Notes under the pieces: generated by a model | The model's input: the letters and a program-made list of their open reading frames with translations, nothing else | Databases searched by the model: none | What the model was told of the DNA's origin: nothing | In this document: positions 1 through 9,034 of the stretch, in pieces | How positions within the stretch are numbered: the first letter of the stretch is position 1 | Layout: each line of letters begins with the position of its first letter | NCBI RefSeq assembly: GCF_040901545.1 | Contig: NZ_JBBDYL010000045.1 | Location: forward strand, 1-64,000 | Direction: 5' to 3' | Length of the DNA: 64,000 nucleotides | Source of the DNA: Sulfuricaulis sp040901545 | GTDB taxonomy: Bacteria; Pseudomonadota; Gammaproteobacteria; Acidiferrobacterales; Sulfurifustaceae | Made by a program: the position numbers and the translations under genes

Positions 1-742
<742 letters not shown>

Positions 743-805
743 GGAACTACCTCTCTCAATACAAATAAACAAGGGTATGAGCGCGGGGTGAAACTGAAGA
801 AGCGT

Positions 806-888
806 CGGATAGCTTTCCTACGCCGGGATTAACCGGTTCAGGTTCGAAGGGTGTATCTCAGCTGGCCACCAGCCAGCACCCCTAGCTC
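806..888 (-). promoter_or_regulatory. TPP riboswitch (THI-box) upstream of thiC
   Basis: On the reverse strand the conserved THI-box pieces appear in order: AGGGGTGC, a short variable stem, CTGAGA, ACCCTTCGAACCTGA, CGGTTAATCCCGGCGTAGG and AAAGCT. This is the known TPP aptamer layout. It ends about 65 nt before the thiC ATG, leaving room for an expression platform that hides the ribosome site or ends transcription. The rightward pcm gene begins about 160 bp away on the other side, so both promoters should lie near 890-1040. Confidence 0.95.
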
Positions 889-1048
889 ACACAGATGGTT
901 TCAAGCTAAAGGATTCGTGCAGGGATTGCAACCGCGGCCCCGGTTTATGATTGATATTTATGCTTCAACCTTGCGCGCCCCGGCCAAACTGCTTAGGCTA
1001 GTCAGCCCTTTACCCCAGTTTTTCGTGAGTTTTATGTCTATGTCCGCC

Positions 1049-1702
1049 ATGAATTTCGATGAGGCGCGTCGGAACATGATCCAGCGTCAAGTCCGGACGT
1101 GGGAAGTAATCGATCAAACCGTGCTCGATCTCATCGCCCGCATGCCGCGCGAAGATTACGTGCCCGCCGCGAGCCGCAACATTGCTTATGTCGACATGAA
1201 TATTCCGCTCGGCCACGGTGAGGTGATGCTGGCGCCGAAACTTGAAGCTCGCCTGCTGCAGGAACTGGAAATCGACCCGCAGGACAAGATACTCGAAATC
1301 GGCACCGGCAGCGGTTACATGGCCGCGCTGCTCGCGAACCTGTGCCGGGAAGTGGTGAGTGTTGAAATCCGCCCGGAATTTTCCGCCGCCGCGGGCAGCC
1401 GGCTGGCGCAGCACGGCGTGCGCAACGTCACGCTTGAAATCGGCGACGGCGCGCGCGGCTGGGACCGTCAGCCACCCTACAACGCGATTCTCATCACCGG
1501 GTCGCTGCCGATTCTGCCGCATGCCTTTCGCGATACCCTGGCTCCCGGCGGGCGCCTGATTGCCATTGTGGGCCAACATCCCGCGATGGAGGTCAAACGC
1601 ATCCGGCGTCTTGATACGCGTTCGTTCCAGGAACAGTCGCTGTTCGAAACCAGCCTCCCGCCGCTGCGCAATGCCATCGAACCTTCCCGGTTCGTGTTCT
1701 GA
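1049..1702 (+). CDS. pcm: Protein-L-isoaspartate O-methyltransferase family protein
   Basis: A SAM-dependent methyltransferase of the PCMT family, which repairs L-isoaspartyl residues in aged proteins. Visible marks are the N-terminal FDEARRNMIQRQVRTWEV block, the SAM loop LEIGTGSGYMAALLA and the later APGGRLIAIVG strand. Three in-frame ATGs (1034, 1040, 1049) are possible. I chose 1049 because the protein then begins MNFDEARRNMI, as in relatives, and is 217 residues long. The frame stays open upstream into the riboswitch, but that extension looks non-coding. The gene heads a pcm, rhodanese, tolC order often seen in proteobacteria. Members of this tolC-linked branch may not be true isoaspartate repair enzymes. 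Confidence 0.88.
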   Translation: MNFDEARRNMIQRQVRTWEVIDQTVLDLIARMPREDYVPAASRNIAYVDMNIPLGHGEVMLAPKLEARLLQELEIDPQDKILEIGTGSGYMAALLANLCREVVSVEIRPEFSAAAGSRLAQHGVRNVTLEIGDGARGWDRQPPYNAILITGSLPILPHAFRDTLAPGGRLIAIVGQHPAMEVKRIRRLDTRSFQEQSLFETSLPPLRNAIEPSRFVF

Positions 1703-1703
1703 T

Positions 1704-1734
1704 GAATAGACAGGATTAACAGGATTTACAGGAT
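1704..1734 (+). repeat. ACAGGATT-type intergenic repeat, single arm
   Basis: Just after the pcm stop codon the sequence runs ATAGACAGGATTAACAGGAT followed by TTACAGGAT. It has the same unit as repeats near 4.0, 14.4, 49.7 and 51.0 kb, but the opposite, inverted arm is absent here. Confidence 0.8.
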
Positions 1735-1797
1735 CAAAAATTTTTAAGTAAAAATCTTGTTGGTCCTGAGAGAGAAATCATGAAAATCTACCGGGGT

Positions 1798-1834
1798 ACT
1801 CCTCTGTGATCTCTGTGTACTCTGTGGCGAAAAT
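1798..1834 (+). repeat. Short CTCTGTG-type degenerate repeat
   Basis: Between pcm and the rhodanese lies a tract of loosely repeated CTCTGTG units (ACTCCTCTGTGATCTCTGTG, then TACTCTGTGGCG). It contains no gene. The following rhodanese ATG is about 30 bp downstream. No other copy was noticed in this window. Confidence 0.5.
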
Positions 1835-1863
1835 TCATATTTCAGAGGTTTTGTAAACATTCC

Positions 1864-2186
1864 ATGATCCGGCAAATGACCGTCAACGAGCTCGAGAAAC
1901 GGCTTGGCGAGGACAACGCTCCGCCTGTCTTGCTCGACGTGCGCGAGCCGTGGGAATGGGACGCCTGCCGGATGCCGGGGGCCATCACCCTCTCCCTGGG
2001 CGAGATTCCGGCGCGCGCGGAGGAATTGCCCGCGACGCCGAGATCGTCGTGCTGTGTCATCACGGCATTCGCAGCGTGCAAGCGGTGATGTACCTCGAAC
2101 GCGCCGGGTTAACCCATCTCCATAATCTGGTGGGCGGCCTCGACGCCTGGGCGCGCGAAGTCGACCCGATAATGCCGATCTACTGA
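1864..2186 (+). pseudogene. Rhodanese-like protein, split by a one-base frameshift
   Basis: Rhodanese domains carry sulfur on an active-site cysteine. Reading from ATG 1864 gives MIRQMTVNELEKRL, then LLDVREPWEWDACRMPGAI up to ARAEELP, after which the frame fails. The next frame continues RDAEIVVLCHHGIRSVQAVM and LHNLVGGLDAWAREVDPIMP to the stop at 2186. Joining the two gives a complete domain of about 107 residues. The break lies near 2029-2031, where a CCC run would read through if it were CCCC. The active-site loop CHHGIRS lies after the break, so the gene as written makes no working enzyme. A base-calling error is as likely as a real mutation. Confidence 0.85.
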
Positions 2187-2204
2187 GCAACCCGGCACGG
2201 AACG

Positions 2205-3548
2205 ATGCTGACCCAGCGATTTTGCAAAGGCTTGCCGGTGCTGCTGGCGGCGTTGCTGCTCCTGCCGGCCGGCGCCAAGGCGGAGGACCTGGTCGCGGTT
2301 TATAATCTCGCGCGGCAAAACGATCCGAAATTCCGCGCCGCCGAATCCAATTATCTCGCCGGCTTGCAGAAACTGCCGCAGGCGCGCGCCACCCTGATGC
2401 CGACCCTCAACGCCCGCGCGGCGCGCGACCGCAACGACACCGAAACCGTCACCGACGCGTTCATTCCCGGACGGCCGTCGGGACGCTTCGAATTCTCCAG
2501 CTCGGAATATTCGCTCAGCCTCAGCCAGCCGGTTTACAACGGCGTGGTGTTCGCCGGGCTGAAGCAGGCGAAGGCCGAGGTGCGCCGGGCCGAGGCCGAG
2601 TACGCCGCCGCGGGGCAGGACATGATGCGGCGCGTGGCCGAGGCCTACTTCGGGCTGCTCGCGGCGCAGGACAGCCTCGATTTCGCCCGGGCCGAGAAGC
2701 GCACGATTCAGCGCCAGCTCGAATCGGCCGAGGGCCGGCTCAAGGTCGGCCTCACCACCATCACCGACGTGCACGACGCGCGGGCGCGTTATGAAATCGC
2801 CTCGGCCCAGGAGATCGAGGCCGATAACCAGTTACAGGACCAGCGCGAGGCGCTGCGCGAACTCATCGCCCGCGCCCCCGGGACGCTGTCGAGGGTGGGA
2901 ACCGCCATGCCGCTGGTGACGCCCGAACCCGCGGACATCGACCAGTGGGTGGAGCAATCGGTGGCGCAGAATTATTCGCTGCTGGCGAAACGGGAAGCCG
3001 CGGAAAGCGCGCGCGAGGAAGTGAAGCGCCTGCAGGCCGGGCACTATCCCACGCTCGACCTGGTCGGCACGCGCACGCGCAATGACGCCGACGGCAGCAT
3101 CACCGGCACCGGGATCCGCAGCGACAACACCGTGGTGGGGTTACAATTGAACGTGCCGCTGTATCAAGGCGGACTCGTCAGCGCGCGCACCGAGGAAGCG
3201 TCGCATCGCTTCGACGCCGCGCAACAGGAACTCGAGGCGAGCCGGCGCCAGATCGAGCGCAGCACGCGCGCCGCCTACCTCGGGGTGGCGGGCGGCGCGG
3301 CCAAAGTCACGGCCCTGTTGCAGGCGGTGACGGCCGGCGAATCCGCGCTGGCGGCCAAAACCGAGGGCTTTGCCGCCGGCGTCAACACCAATCTCGAGGT
3401 GCTGGATGCCAGCCGCGACCTGTTCCGCGCCAAGCGCGATCTGGCCTCCGCGCGGTATGATTACCTGCTCAACCTGCTGCGCCTGAAGCTGGCGGCGGGA
3501 ACCCTGAGTGAAACTGACCTGGTGCAGATCAACGGATGGCTGCAATGA
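2205..3548 (+). CDS. tolC: TolC-family outer membrane efflux protein
   Basis: Outer-membrane channel of tripartite efflux pumps and type I secretion; it acts as a trimer spanning outer membrane and periplasm. The 447-residue protein starts with a signal peptide (LPVLLAALLLLPAGAKAEDL). Two repeats typical of the family follow, each rich in heptad-like helices, with LSLSQPVYNGVVFAGLKQAK in the first and LQLNVPLYQGGLVSARTEEA in the second. Length matches the usual 420-490 residues. No inner-membrane pump or adaptor gene is adjacent, which is normal for a shared TolC. The stop codon overlaps the next start (ATGA), so the two are probably translationally coupled. Confidence 0.93.
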   Translation: MLTQRFCKGLPVLLAALLLLPAGAKAEDLVAVYNLARQNDPKFRAAESNYLAGLQKLPQARATLMPTLNARAARDRNDTETVTDAFIPGRPSGRFEFSSSEYSLSLSQPVYNGVVFAGLKQAKAEVRRAEAEYAAAGQDMMRRVAEAYFGLLAAQDSLDFARAEKRTIQRQLESAEGRLKVGLTTITDVHDARARYEIASAQEIEADNQLQDQREALRELIARAPGTLSRVGTAMPLVTPEPADIDQWVEQSVAQNYSLLAKREAAESAREEVKRLQAGHYPTLDLVGTRTRNDADGSITGTGIRSDNTVVGLQLNVPLYQGGLVSARTEEASHRFDAAQQELEASRRQIERSTRAAYLGVAGGAAKVTALLQAVTAGESALAAKTEGFAAGVNTNLEVLDASRDLFRAKRDLASARYDYLLNLLRLKLAAGTLSETDLVQINGWLQ

Positions 3549-3961
3549 GCGAGGCCCGCTTCGACACCCCGCAGGAAGCCGAAAGCGCGTTTTACGCCGC
3601 GTTCATCAAGCGCGACGCCGACGCCATGATGGCGGTGTGGGCCGCGCACGAAAACATCAGTTGCATCCATCCGCTCGGTCCGATACTCCGGGGGCCGGAG
3701 GCGATTCGTGAATCCTGGGAAGCGCTGTTTCGCAACGCGCCGGACATGCAATTCATGATCAAAGAAAGTTCCCGCACCCAGAACGGCGAACTCGCGATCC
3801 ATATCGTGGAGGAACACATCCGCATCAAGAACCGGGCGCCGGGCTCGCCGGTCCAGGCCACCAACGTTTATCGCCTGACCGAAAACGGCTGGCGCATGAT
3901 ATTGCACCACGCCTCGCCGTCGCCGCCCGAGTCAAAACCCGAGCCGCAGACGCTTCATTGA
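3545..3961 (+). CDS. NTF2-like / SnoaL-type protein
   Basis: A 138-residue protein with the NTF2-like cone fold: FYAAFIKRDADAMMAVWAAH, CIHPLGPILRGPEAIRESWE and the C-terminal TNVYRLTENGWRMILHHASP. This fold is used by small binding proteins and isomerase-like enzymes, and the family gives no specific reaction. ATG 3545 is preferred because it overlaps the tolC stop as ATGA. An ATG nine bases earlier is also open. Its role beside tolC is unknown. Confidence 0.75.
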   Translation: MSEARFDTPQEAESAFYAAFIKRDADAMMAVWAAHENISCIHPLGPILRGPEAIRESWEALFRNAPDMQFMIKESSRTQNGELAIHIVEEHIRIKNRAPGSPVQATNVYRLTENGWRMILHHASPSPPESKPEPQTLH

Positions 3962-3973
3962 AAAGAACGAATC

Positions 3974-4154
3974 GACAGGATTTACAGGATTTACAGGATT
4001 AACAGGATTAACAGGATTACTTCAAAAACCACAAGACCAAAAGTATTTAACAAAACAAAGTGCGGTGACTAAAACTAGCGCGAAAAAATATACAGGATGC
4101 GATTAGTCTTGCAATTTCAGCTTTTTAATCCTGTTAATCCTGAGAATCCTGTCC
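3974..4154. repeat. ACAGGATT intergenic repeat with two inverted arms
   Basis: The space between two converging genes holds a left arm at 3974-4019 (five ACAGGATT units separated by TT or AA) and a right arm at 4126-4154 with the complementary AATCCTGT units. About 105 bp of A+T-rich sequence lies between. The arms could pair as a long imperfect hairpin and may end transcription of both converging genes. Confidence 0.85.
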
Positions 4155-4156
4155 AT

Positions 4157-5428
4157 TTATTTAATTAGCTGTTCAATCAGGCGCATGTTGGCCGCGAGCG
4201 CGCCGCGGTTTTCTTCCACCATTTTTCTTCCGGCTTCGCCGGCGCGGTCGCGGCGGTTGGCATTGCCGAGAAAATCGGAAACCGCGGGCGCGAGCTGCGC
4301 CGGAGTCCTGATCTGCACGCCGGCCCCGCGCTCCAGCGTCATCAGGCTGATCTCCTGAAAGTTGAACATGTGCGGCCCGAAGACGACGGGCTTGCCCACG
4401 GCCGAGGCCTCGAGCAGGTTATGCCCGCCGATCGGAACCAGGCTCCCGCCGATAAAGGCGCAGTCGGCCGCGGCGAAAAACAATGGCAATTCACCCATGG
4501 TGTCACCGACCAGAATCTCCACCGCGGGATCCACGGCGCCGGGGGTGTCACTGCGCAGCGCGGTCTGAAATCCCTGCTTGCGGCATAATTTGGCCACCGA
4601 GGAAAATCGTTCGGGATGGCGCGGCACGAGCACCAGCAGCATGTCAGCAAATCGCGGTTGTTGCTTCAGCTCCGCCAGCGCCGCCAAGACCATCTCTTCC
4701 TCGCTGGCGTGCGTGCTCGCGGCCAGCCACACCGGCCGACCCTGTCCCCAGGCCAGCCGCAGCACTTCCGCGGATTCCCGCAGGCTCGCGCCGCCGTTCA
4801 GCTCGAATTTGATGCTCCCGGTCACCTCCACCGACTCCGGCGCCGCCCCGAGAGCATACAGCCGTTCCGCGTCCGCATGCGATTGCGCCGCAAAACGGTT
4901 CACCTGCTGCAATGTCGTGCGCACCAGACCGGCGAATCGCCGGTACTTGTCCGTCGAGGGCAATGACAGGCGCACGTTGGTGACGAACACCGGAATGGAA
5001 CGCTCACGGCACAGATGAAAAATATTCGGCCACAGCTCGGTTTCCATGATGATCGCCAGCGCGGGCCGGGTACGGTCGAGAAAGCGGCTGACCGCCGAGG
5101 GATAGTCGTAAGGGACGTAACAATGCGCCACCGAATCGTCGAAGAGTTGCCTGACCTGCGCCGAGCCGGTTGGTGTCATGGTGGTAATGAGTATTGTGTA
5201 ATCGGGATAACGTGACATGAGTTCACGCACGAGCGGCACGGTCGCGCGCACTTCCCCGACGGACACGGCGTGAATCCAGATGACGCGCGCGGTCGACAGC
5301 GGCGCGATGAATCCGAAACGCTCCTTGATTCGTTTCCAGTAATCCGGGTTGCTCAGTCCGCGCCAGCACAGGCGCACCAGCACCAATGGCAGCAGCAGAC
5401 GCAGTAACCATATATATAAGTCACGCAT
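4157..5428 (-). CDS. waaA: 3-deoxy-D-manno-octulosonic acid (Kdo) transferase
   Basis: WaaA adds Kdo from CMP-Kdo to the lipid A precursor at the inner membrane, the first step of LPS core assembly. The 423-residue protein has an N-terminal membrane anchor (MRDLYIWLLRLLLPLVLVRL) and the GT30 blocks IWIHAVSVGEVRATVPLVRE, TELWPNIFHLC, TGSIKFEL, LVPRHPERF and the C-terminal IGGHNLLEASAVGKPVVFGP. Length is normal (E. coli 425). A GTG three bases upstream (5431) is also open, but ATG 5428 gives a TGATG overlap with the waaC stop, implying coupling. It is the last gene of a leftward group. Confidence 0.96.
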   Translation of the reverse strand: MRDLYIWLLRLLLPLVLVRLCWRGLSNPDYWKRIKERFGFIAPLSTARVIWIHAVSVGEVRATVPLVRELMSRYPDYTILITTMTPTGSAQVRQLFDDSVAHCYVPYDYPSAVSRFLDRTRPALAIIMETELWPNIFHLCRERSIPVFVTNVRLSLPSTDKYRRFAGLVRTTLQQVNRFAAQSHADAERLYALGAAPESVEVTGSIKFELNGGASLRESAEVLRLAWGQGRPVWLAASTHASEEEMVLAALAELKQQPRFADMLLVLVPRHPERFSSVAKLCRKQGFQTALRSDTPGAVDPAVEILVGDTMGELPLFFAAADCAFIGGSLVPIGGHNLLEASAVGKPVVFGPHMFNFQEISLMTLERGAGVQIRTPAQLAPAVSDFLGNANRRDRAGEAGRKMVEENRGALAANMRLIEQLIK

Positions 5429-6393
5429 CACACGACCTTCAATTCCGTCAGCGCCTGCCAGACCGACTCCGCATTGGGAATCTGCCGGGAATCGCCTACA
5501 TTACGCACCCGTTCCGGCCGGGCCGCGACCACGCCGGTGAGCGTCGGCGAGGTGTCGGTAAAAATCGCCACCGTCGGGCGCTCGAGGGCCGCACTAAGGT
5601 GCACCAGCCCGGTGTCCACGCCCACCACGGCCGGCGCGCGGCCCATGAGCGCGGCCAGTTCGCGCAGGCCCAGCCGCGGCAATACGACGGCATTCGCCAG
5701 TTGCTGCGCAAGCTTTTGGGCATGCCGCTGCTCATCCGGACTTCCCCACGGGAGTAACAACGGCATTCCCCGGCCGGCCAGTTTATTTCCCAGTTCAATC
5801 CACTGCGCGTCCGGCCAGCGTTTGCTGGCACGGCTCGTGGCGTGCAACCCGACGATGCTTTTTCCGGGAACGGAAAATGGAGATGTTATCTCGGGGGGGC
5901 GGATGCCGTAATCGGGTGGGCTTTGCGGCAGCGGATATCCCAATGCCTGCGCGGCGAGATCGCGGTTGCGTTCGACCGCGTGGCGCCCGCGCGCGACGTG
6001 AAATGCCTGATCGTAAAAACACGCGGCCAGCGATTCACGCGCCGTGGTTCGGCCCGGCCCGCGGGTCGGGCCGCGTGCCAGGCGCGCCAGCAACGCGCTT
6101 TTCAACAATCCCTGAGAATCGAGCACGATGTCATAGGTTTTGGTCTGAAGATCACGGCGGAAACGCGCGATATCGCGCCACGTGGCGGGTGCCATCAGTC
6201 GACGACGCCAACGACGCATGCCCACGGGGATCACCCGCCGGACGCGAGGATGCATGGCCGGGATGTCGGCAAAATCTTCCTCCACCACCCAGTCTATTTC
6301 AGTCCCGGGTGACTGCGCGAGCATGTCCGCCACCACCGGCAGATTGTGGACGACATCGCCCAATGAAGAAGTTTTAACGATCAGCAGCTGCAT
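5428..6393 (-). CDS. waaC: Lipopolysaccharide heptosyltransferase I
   Basis: GT9 glycosyltransferase that transfers the first L-glycero-D-manno-heptose from ADP-heptose to Kdo. The start ATG 6393 gives MQLLIVKTSSLGDVVHNLPV, the canonical WaaC beginning; an open extension of 17 codons upstream is unlikely to be translated. Further blocks are EIDWVVEEDFADIPAMHPRV, VGLHATSRASKRWP, LPWGSPDEQ and the donor-site VGVDTGLVHLSAALERPTVA. Length of 321 residues fits the family. It overlaps waaA and follows a second GT9 gene by about 60 nt. Confidence 0.95.
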   Translation of the reverse strand: MQLLIVKTSSLGDVVHNLPVVADMLAQSPGTEIDWVVEEDFADIPAMHPRVRRVIPVGMRRWRRRLMAPATWRDIARFRRDLQTKTYDIVLDSQGLLKSALLARLARGPTRGPGRTTARESLAACFYDQAFHVARGRHAVERNRDLAAQALGYPLPQSPPDYGIRPPEITSPFSVPGKSIVGLHATSRASKRWPDAQWIELGNKLAGRGMPLLLPWGSPDEQRHAQKLAQQLANAVVLPRLGLRELAALMGRAPAVVGVDTGLVHLSAALERPTVAIFTDTSPTLTGVVAARPERVRNVGDSRQIPNAESVWQALTELKVV

Positions 6394-6452
6394 GCCCTGC
6401 CAAACCCGATCGGTGCACGCGCGACGCGGACGGATGCCGGCCAATCGTTATC

Positions 6453-7580
6453 CTACTGTCGGCCACTCTGCCTCCCGGCACCGTCAGCCAAGGCCTGCTC
6501 CACCGCGGTGATCACCATCGCCGCCGGAAGATCGTCCAGGCAACGGCTGTAACTTTCCTTGTGCCGCTCGCATCCCTCCATGCGGCACGGCATGCATTCG
6601 GCGATCCCCTGCACCAGCAATACATTGCCCGCGTGCTGCCAGGGGCGGTTGAGCATGGCATAGGGGCTGGGATCGCTGTTTCCGTGCGCCGGCCATGGTC
6701 CCCACTTCACCGGGTTGGTCGGCCCGTAGATGGCCACCACTGGCACACCCACGGCGGCCGCCTGATGCGTCACGGAGGTATCCGGCCCGACAAAGATCGC
6801 CGCGGAGCGCAGCAACGGCGTGATCGCGCCGAAGCCGGTCGTACCCGCCAGGCTTGCCACACCGGTGTCAAACGACTTAGCAAGTGAAGCACAGAACGCG
6901 CGCTCGTCCGCGTCCGGACCTCCGGTCAGAACGACGTCGAGTCCTCGAGTGCGGAGGTGCGCGATGAGCGCGACCCAGCCCGCGCGGGTCCAGCGCTTGT
7001 AACGCCACATCGGGTAAGGATGCACCACCGCGTACGTTCCCGGGGCCAGGGTTTGCAACAGGTGGGGACGGACCGCGTCCGCGGCATTCGGAACTTGCGG
7101 CGGGACCACTTCGTAATGACGGGCGATCGCAAGCAAATCGGCCAGACGCAGGTTTTGCACGACCGTGTGGGTGGTCACGTCGTCGAGCACCGTCACCGCC
7201 TCGCAGGACCAGCGTTTCCACGCGCTCTTCCAGCCATTGTCCGGGACGATGCCGATACGCCGGGACGACGCGAGCAGCGCATAAAAATGCCCGCGGTCGT
7301 TGGCCTGGGTGGTGAGCGCCAGATCGTAACGGCGAAAAATGCGCCGCGCGAGCGCGCGGTAACCCGCCAGGTCGGGATGCTCGTCGCTTTCGATGACCGT
7401 ATTGCAATCCGGATTGCCTTCGAGCATTCCACCCTTGTTCGTGTACACCAGTGCGTCGATGACCGCCGCCGGATAAGCGCGCCGCAACGACCTGAGCAAC
7501 GGCGTTACCAGCAGCACATCGCCGACCTGTCGGGTCGCGATGAGCAGGATGCGTTGGGGAGCCGCGGCGGTCGCCGTCAT
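6453..7580 (-). CDS. GT9 heptosyltransferase-like protein (WaaQ-type)
   Basis: A third GT9 enzyme, 375 residues, distinct from waaC and waaF here. It shows the N-terminal ILLIATRQVGDVLLVTPLLR and the C-terminal donor site FVGPDTSVTHQAAAVGVPVV followed by AIYGPTNPVKWGPWP. A late cysteine-containing segment (ECMPCRMEGCERH) matches the pattern seen in heptosyltransferases of the WaaF/WaaQ type. The likely job is adding a further heptose to the core, but acceptor and linkage cannot be read from sequence. It starts the leftward group with waaC and waaA. Confidence 0.82.
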   Translation of the reverse strand: MTATAAAPQRILLIATRQVGDVLLVTPLLRSLRRAYPAAVIDALVYTNKGGMLEGNPDCNTVIESDEHPDLAGYRALARRIFRRYDLALTTQANDRGHFYALLASSRRIGIVPDNGWKSAWKRWSCEAVTVLDDVTTHTVVQNLRLADLLAIARHYEVVPPQVPNAADAVRPHLLQTLAPGTYAVVHPYPMWRYKRWTRAGWVALIAHLRTRGLDVVLTGGPDADERAFCASLAKSFDTGVASLAGTTGFGAITPLLRSAAIFVGPDTSVTHQAAAVGVPVVAIYGPTNPVKWGPWPAHGNSDPSPYAMLNRPWQHAGNVLLVQGIAECMPCRMEGCERHKESYSRCLDDLPAAMVITAVEQALADGAGRQSGRQ

Positions 7581-7885
7581 GGTTGACGCCCGTGCGGTTT
7601 CGGGTTTCGGTGTATCAACGGGTGCGCACCGTCTCGCGACCGGGACGATTCGGCCGGCAAATAATGATCGGCGAATTCCATGTTAATTTTTCTTGCACGC
7701 ATGCCGGGCTTGATTTGATTGTAGAGACAGCCACCATGGCGCATCGATTCTCTTCATAATAAGGCCGGCGATATTCACGGCATGCCGGGAACTGTGTACA
7801 CTCCGGTTCCTTCCCTATTGTAACTGATCGTCGTCGCGTCACGATTCAACACGCGACGGTCGTGCCAAGGCGGCGTGGCCCGGAC
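7581..7885. other. Divergent intergenic region between glycosyltransferase genes
   Basis: About 305 bp separate the leftward GT9 gene from the rightward glycosyltransferase. No convincing gene, repeat or RNA was seen. It must hold promoters for both directions, but no promoter pair was clear enough to place. Confidence 0.5.
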
Positions 7886-9028
7886 ATGGACAAAGCTGAA
7901 ACCCTACACGTTGTCGAGCCCACGCTGCAGGATGAGACCGGTCACTGTCTCAGTTTCCTCGAATCCGTATTCCTCGCGAGGGACCGGCCTTTTCCGGTTG
8001 TCTTCTGGGTGGGCCGCAAGGCCCGCCTGCGGCATTTCGTGGCGTCAGGCGCGAGCGTCCGGCCCTATTTTCACCGGCGATTCCGCAAGCTCCAAGCCTT
8101 TCTGCTCTATCGCGCTTTGCTCGCCGGGACCGGGCGGTTGTTCCTCCCGACCGCCGGGAGAACCGACCTGATCCTGCTCCATTGGGCCGCGAGAAAACCG
8201 ATACCGCCCGGAAAGGTGATCCTCTATTTCCACTGGCTGCGTTCCTCACCGGAGCGGTTGCGTTCTCTCGCGCGGTTGGCGCGGAAGCAGCCGCAGCTGA
8301 CGGTACTGGGGCCCACCGAAACCGTGGCCAAAATCCTGCGCGACAGCGGTTTCGCCGATGCGCGCATGGCTCCGTATCCGCTTACGCCGCATCCGTTTCC
8401 CCGCGCCGTTCCGTTCACGCATGTGCTCTATGCCGGGGCCGCGCGCCAGGACAAGGGGATCGCGGCCGTCGTGGATTTTGTCGCGCGCCTCGCCGCCTCG
8501 GGATCAAATCTGCCGGTCATCGTGCAGACATCGCCCGACCACCAGCACCGTTACGATTCCAAAACCGCGGACGATCTCGCACGGCTGGAGCGGATCGGCT
8601 ATCCGCGCCTGACGATCCGGCCGGAAACCCTGTCGAAGGAAGATTACGCCGCGCTTTATGCCGGGGCTGTCTGTTTGCAACCGTATCGCCGGCAGGATTT
8701 TAGCGACCGCGTGAGCGGCATCACGCTGGATGCCCTGTCGTTGGGCGCGCCCGTCATCACGACTGCCGGCACCTGGATGGGTCGGCTGGTGGAGCGCTAC
8801 GGAGCCGGACTGACCGTGAAGGATTTCTCACCGGCATCGCTCCAAGTGGCCGTGGAAACCGTCCGGAAGCAGTACGACGTCTACGCCAGCCGCGCGTGCG
8901 AGGGCGGTGCCGCCCTGCGTGTGGAGCACAGCGGCCAACACCTCATGGATATTTTCACCGAAAAACCGGGATCATCGCCGGCGTCAGCCGGCGGCCGGCG
9001 CGGCCTGGCTGCTCATCCGCCCGGGTGA
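7886..9028 (+). CDS. GT-B fold glycosyltransferase of the LPS cluster
   Basis: A 380-residue protein with an open N-terminal half and a C-terminal half typical of GT4-like GT-B enzymes: THVLYAGAARQDKGIAAVVD, LYAGAVCLQPYRRQDFSDRV, then SGITLDALSLGAPVITTAGT. The last block is the usual sugar-nucleotide binding region. Start ATG 7886 gives MDKAETLHVVEPTL; a GTG eight codons earlier (7862) is open too. It is the only rightward gene in the LPS block and converges with the next, leaving 6 bp between stops. Its sugar and acceptor are unknown. Confidence 0.78.
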   Translation: MDKAETLHVVEPTLQDETGHCLSFLESVFLARDRPFPVVFWVGRKARLRHFVASGASVRPYFHRRFRKLQAFLLYRALLAGTGRLFLPTAGRTDLILLHWAARKPIPPGKVILYFHWLRSSPERLRSLARLARKQPQLTVLGPTETVAKILRDSGFADARMAPYPLTPHPFPRAVPFTHVLYAGAARQDKGIAAVVDFVARLAASGSNLPVIVQTSPDHQHRYDSKTADDLARLERIGYPRLTIRPETLSKEDYAALYAGAVCLQPYRRQDFSDRVSGITLDALSLGAPVITTAGTWMGRLVERYGAGLTVKDFSPASLQVAVETVRKQYDVYASRACEGGAALRVEHSGQHLMDIFTEKPGSSPASAGGRRGLAAHPPG

Positions 9029-9034
9029 ACCGGG

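Noticed and set aside
851..1048. Extended N-terminus of the Pcm-like protein
   Set aside because: It would run through the thiC riboswitch region and does not resemble coding sequence.
3974..4154. CRISPR-like look of the ACAGGATT repeats
   Set aside because: Units are about 10 bases with no spacers of regular length, and no cas gene is in the window.
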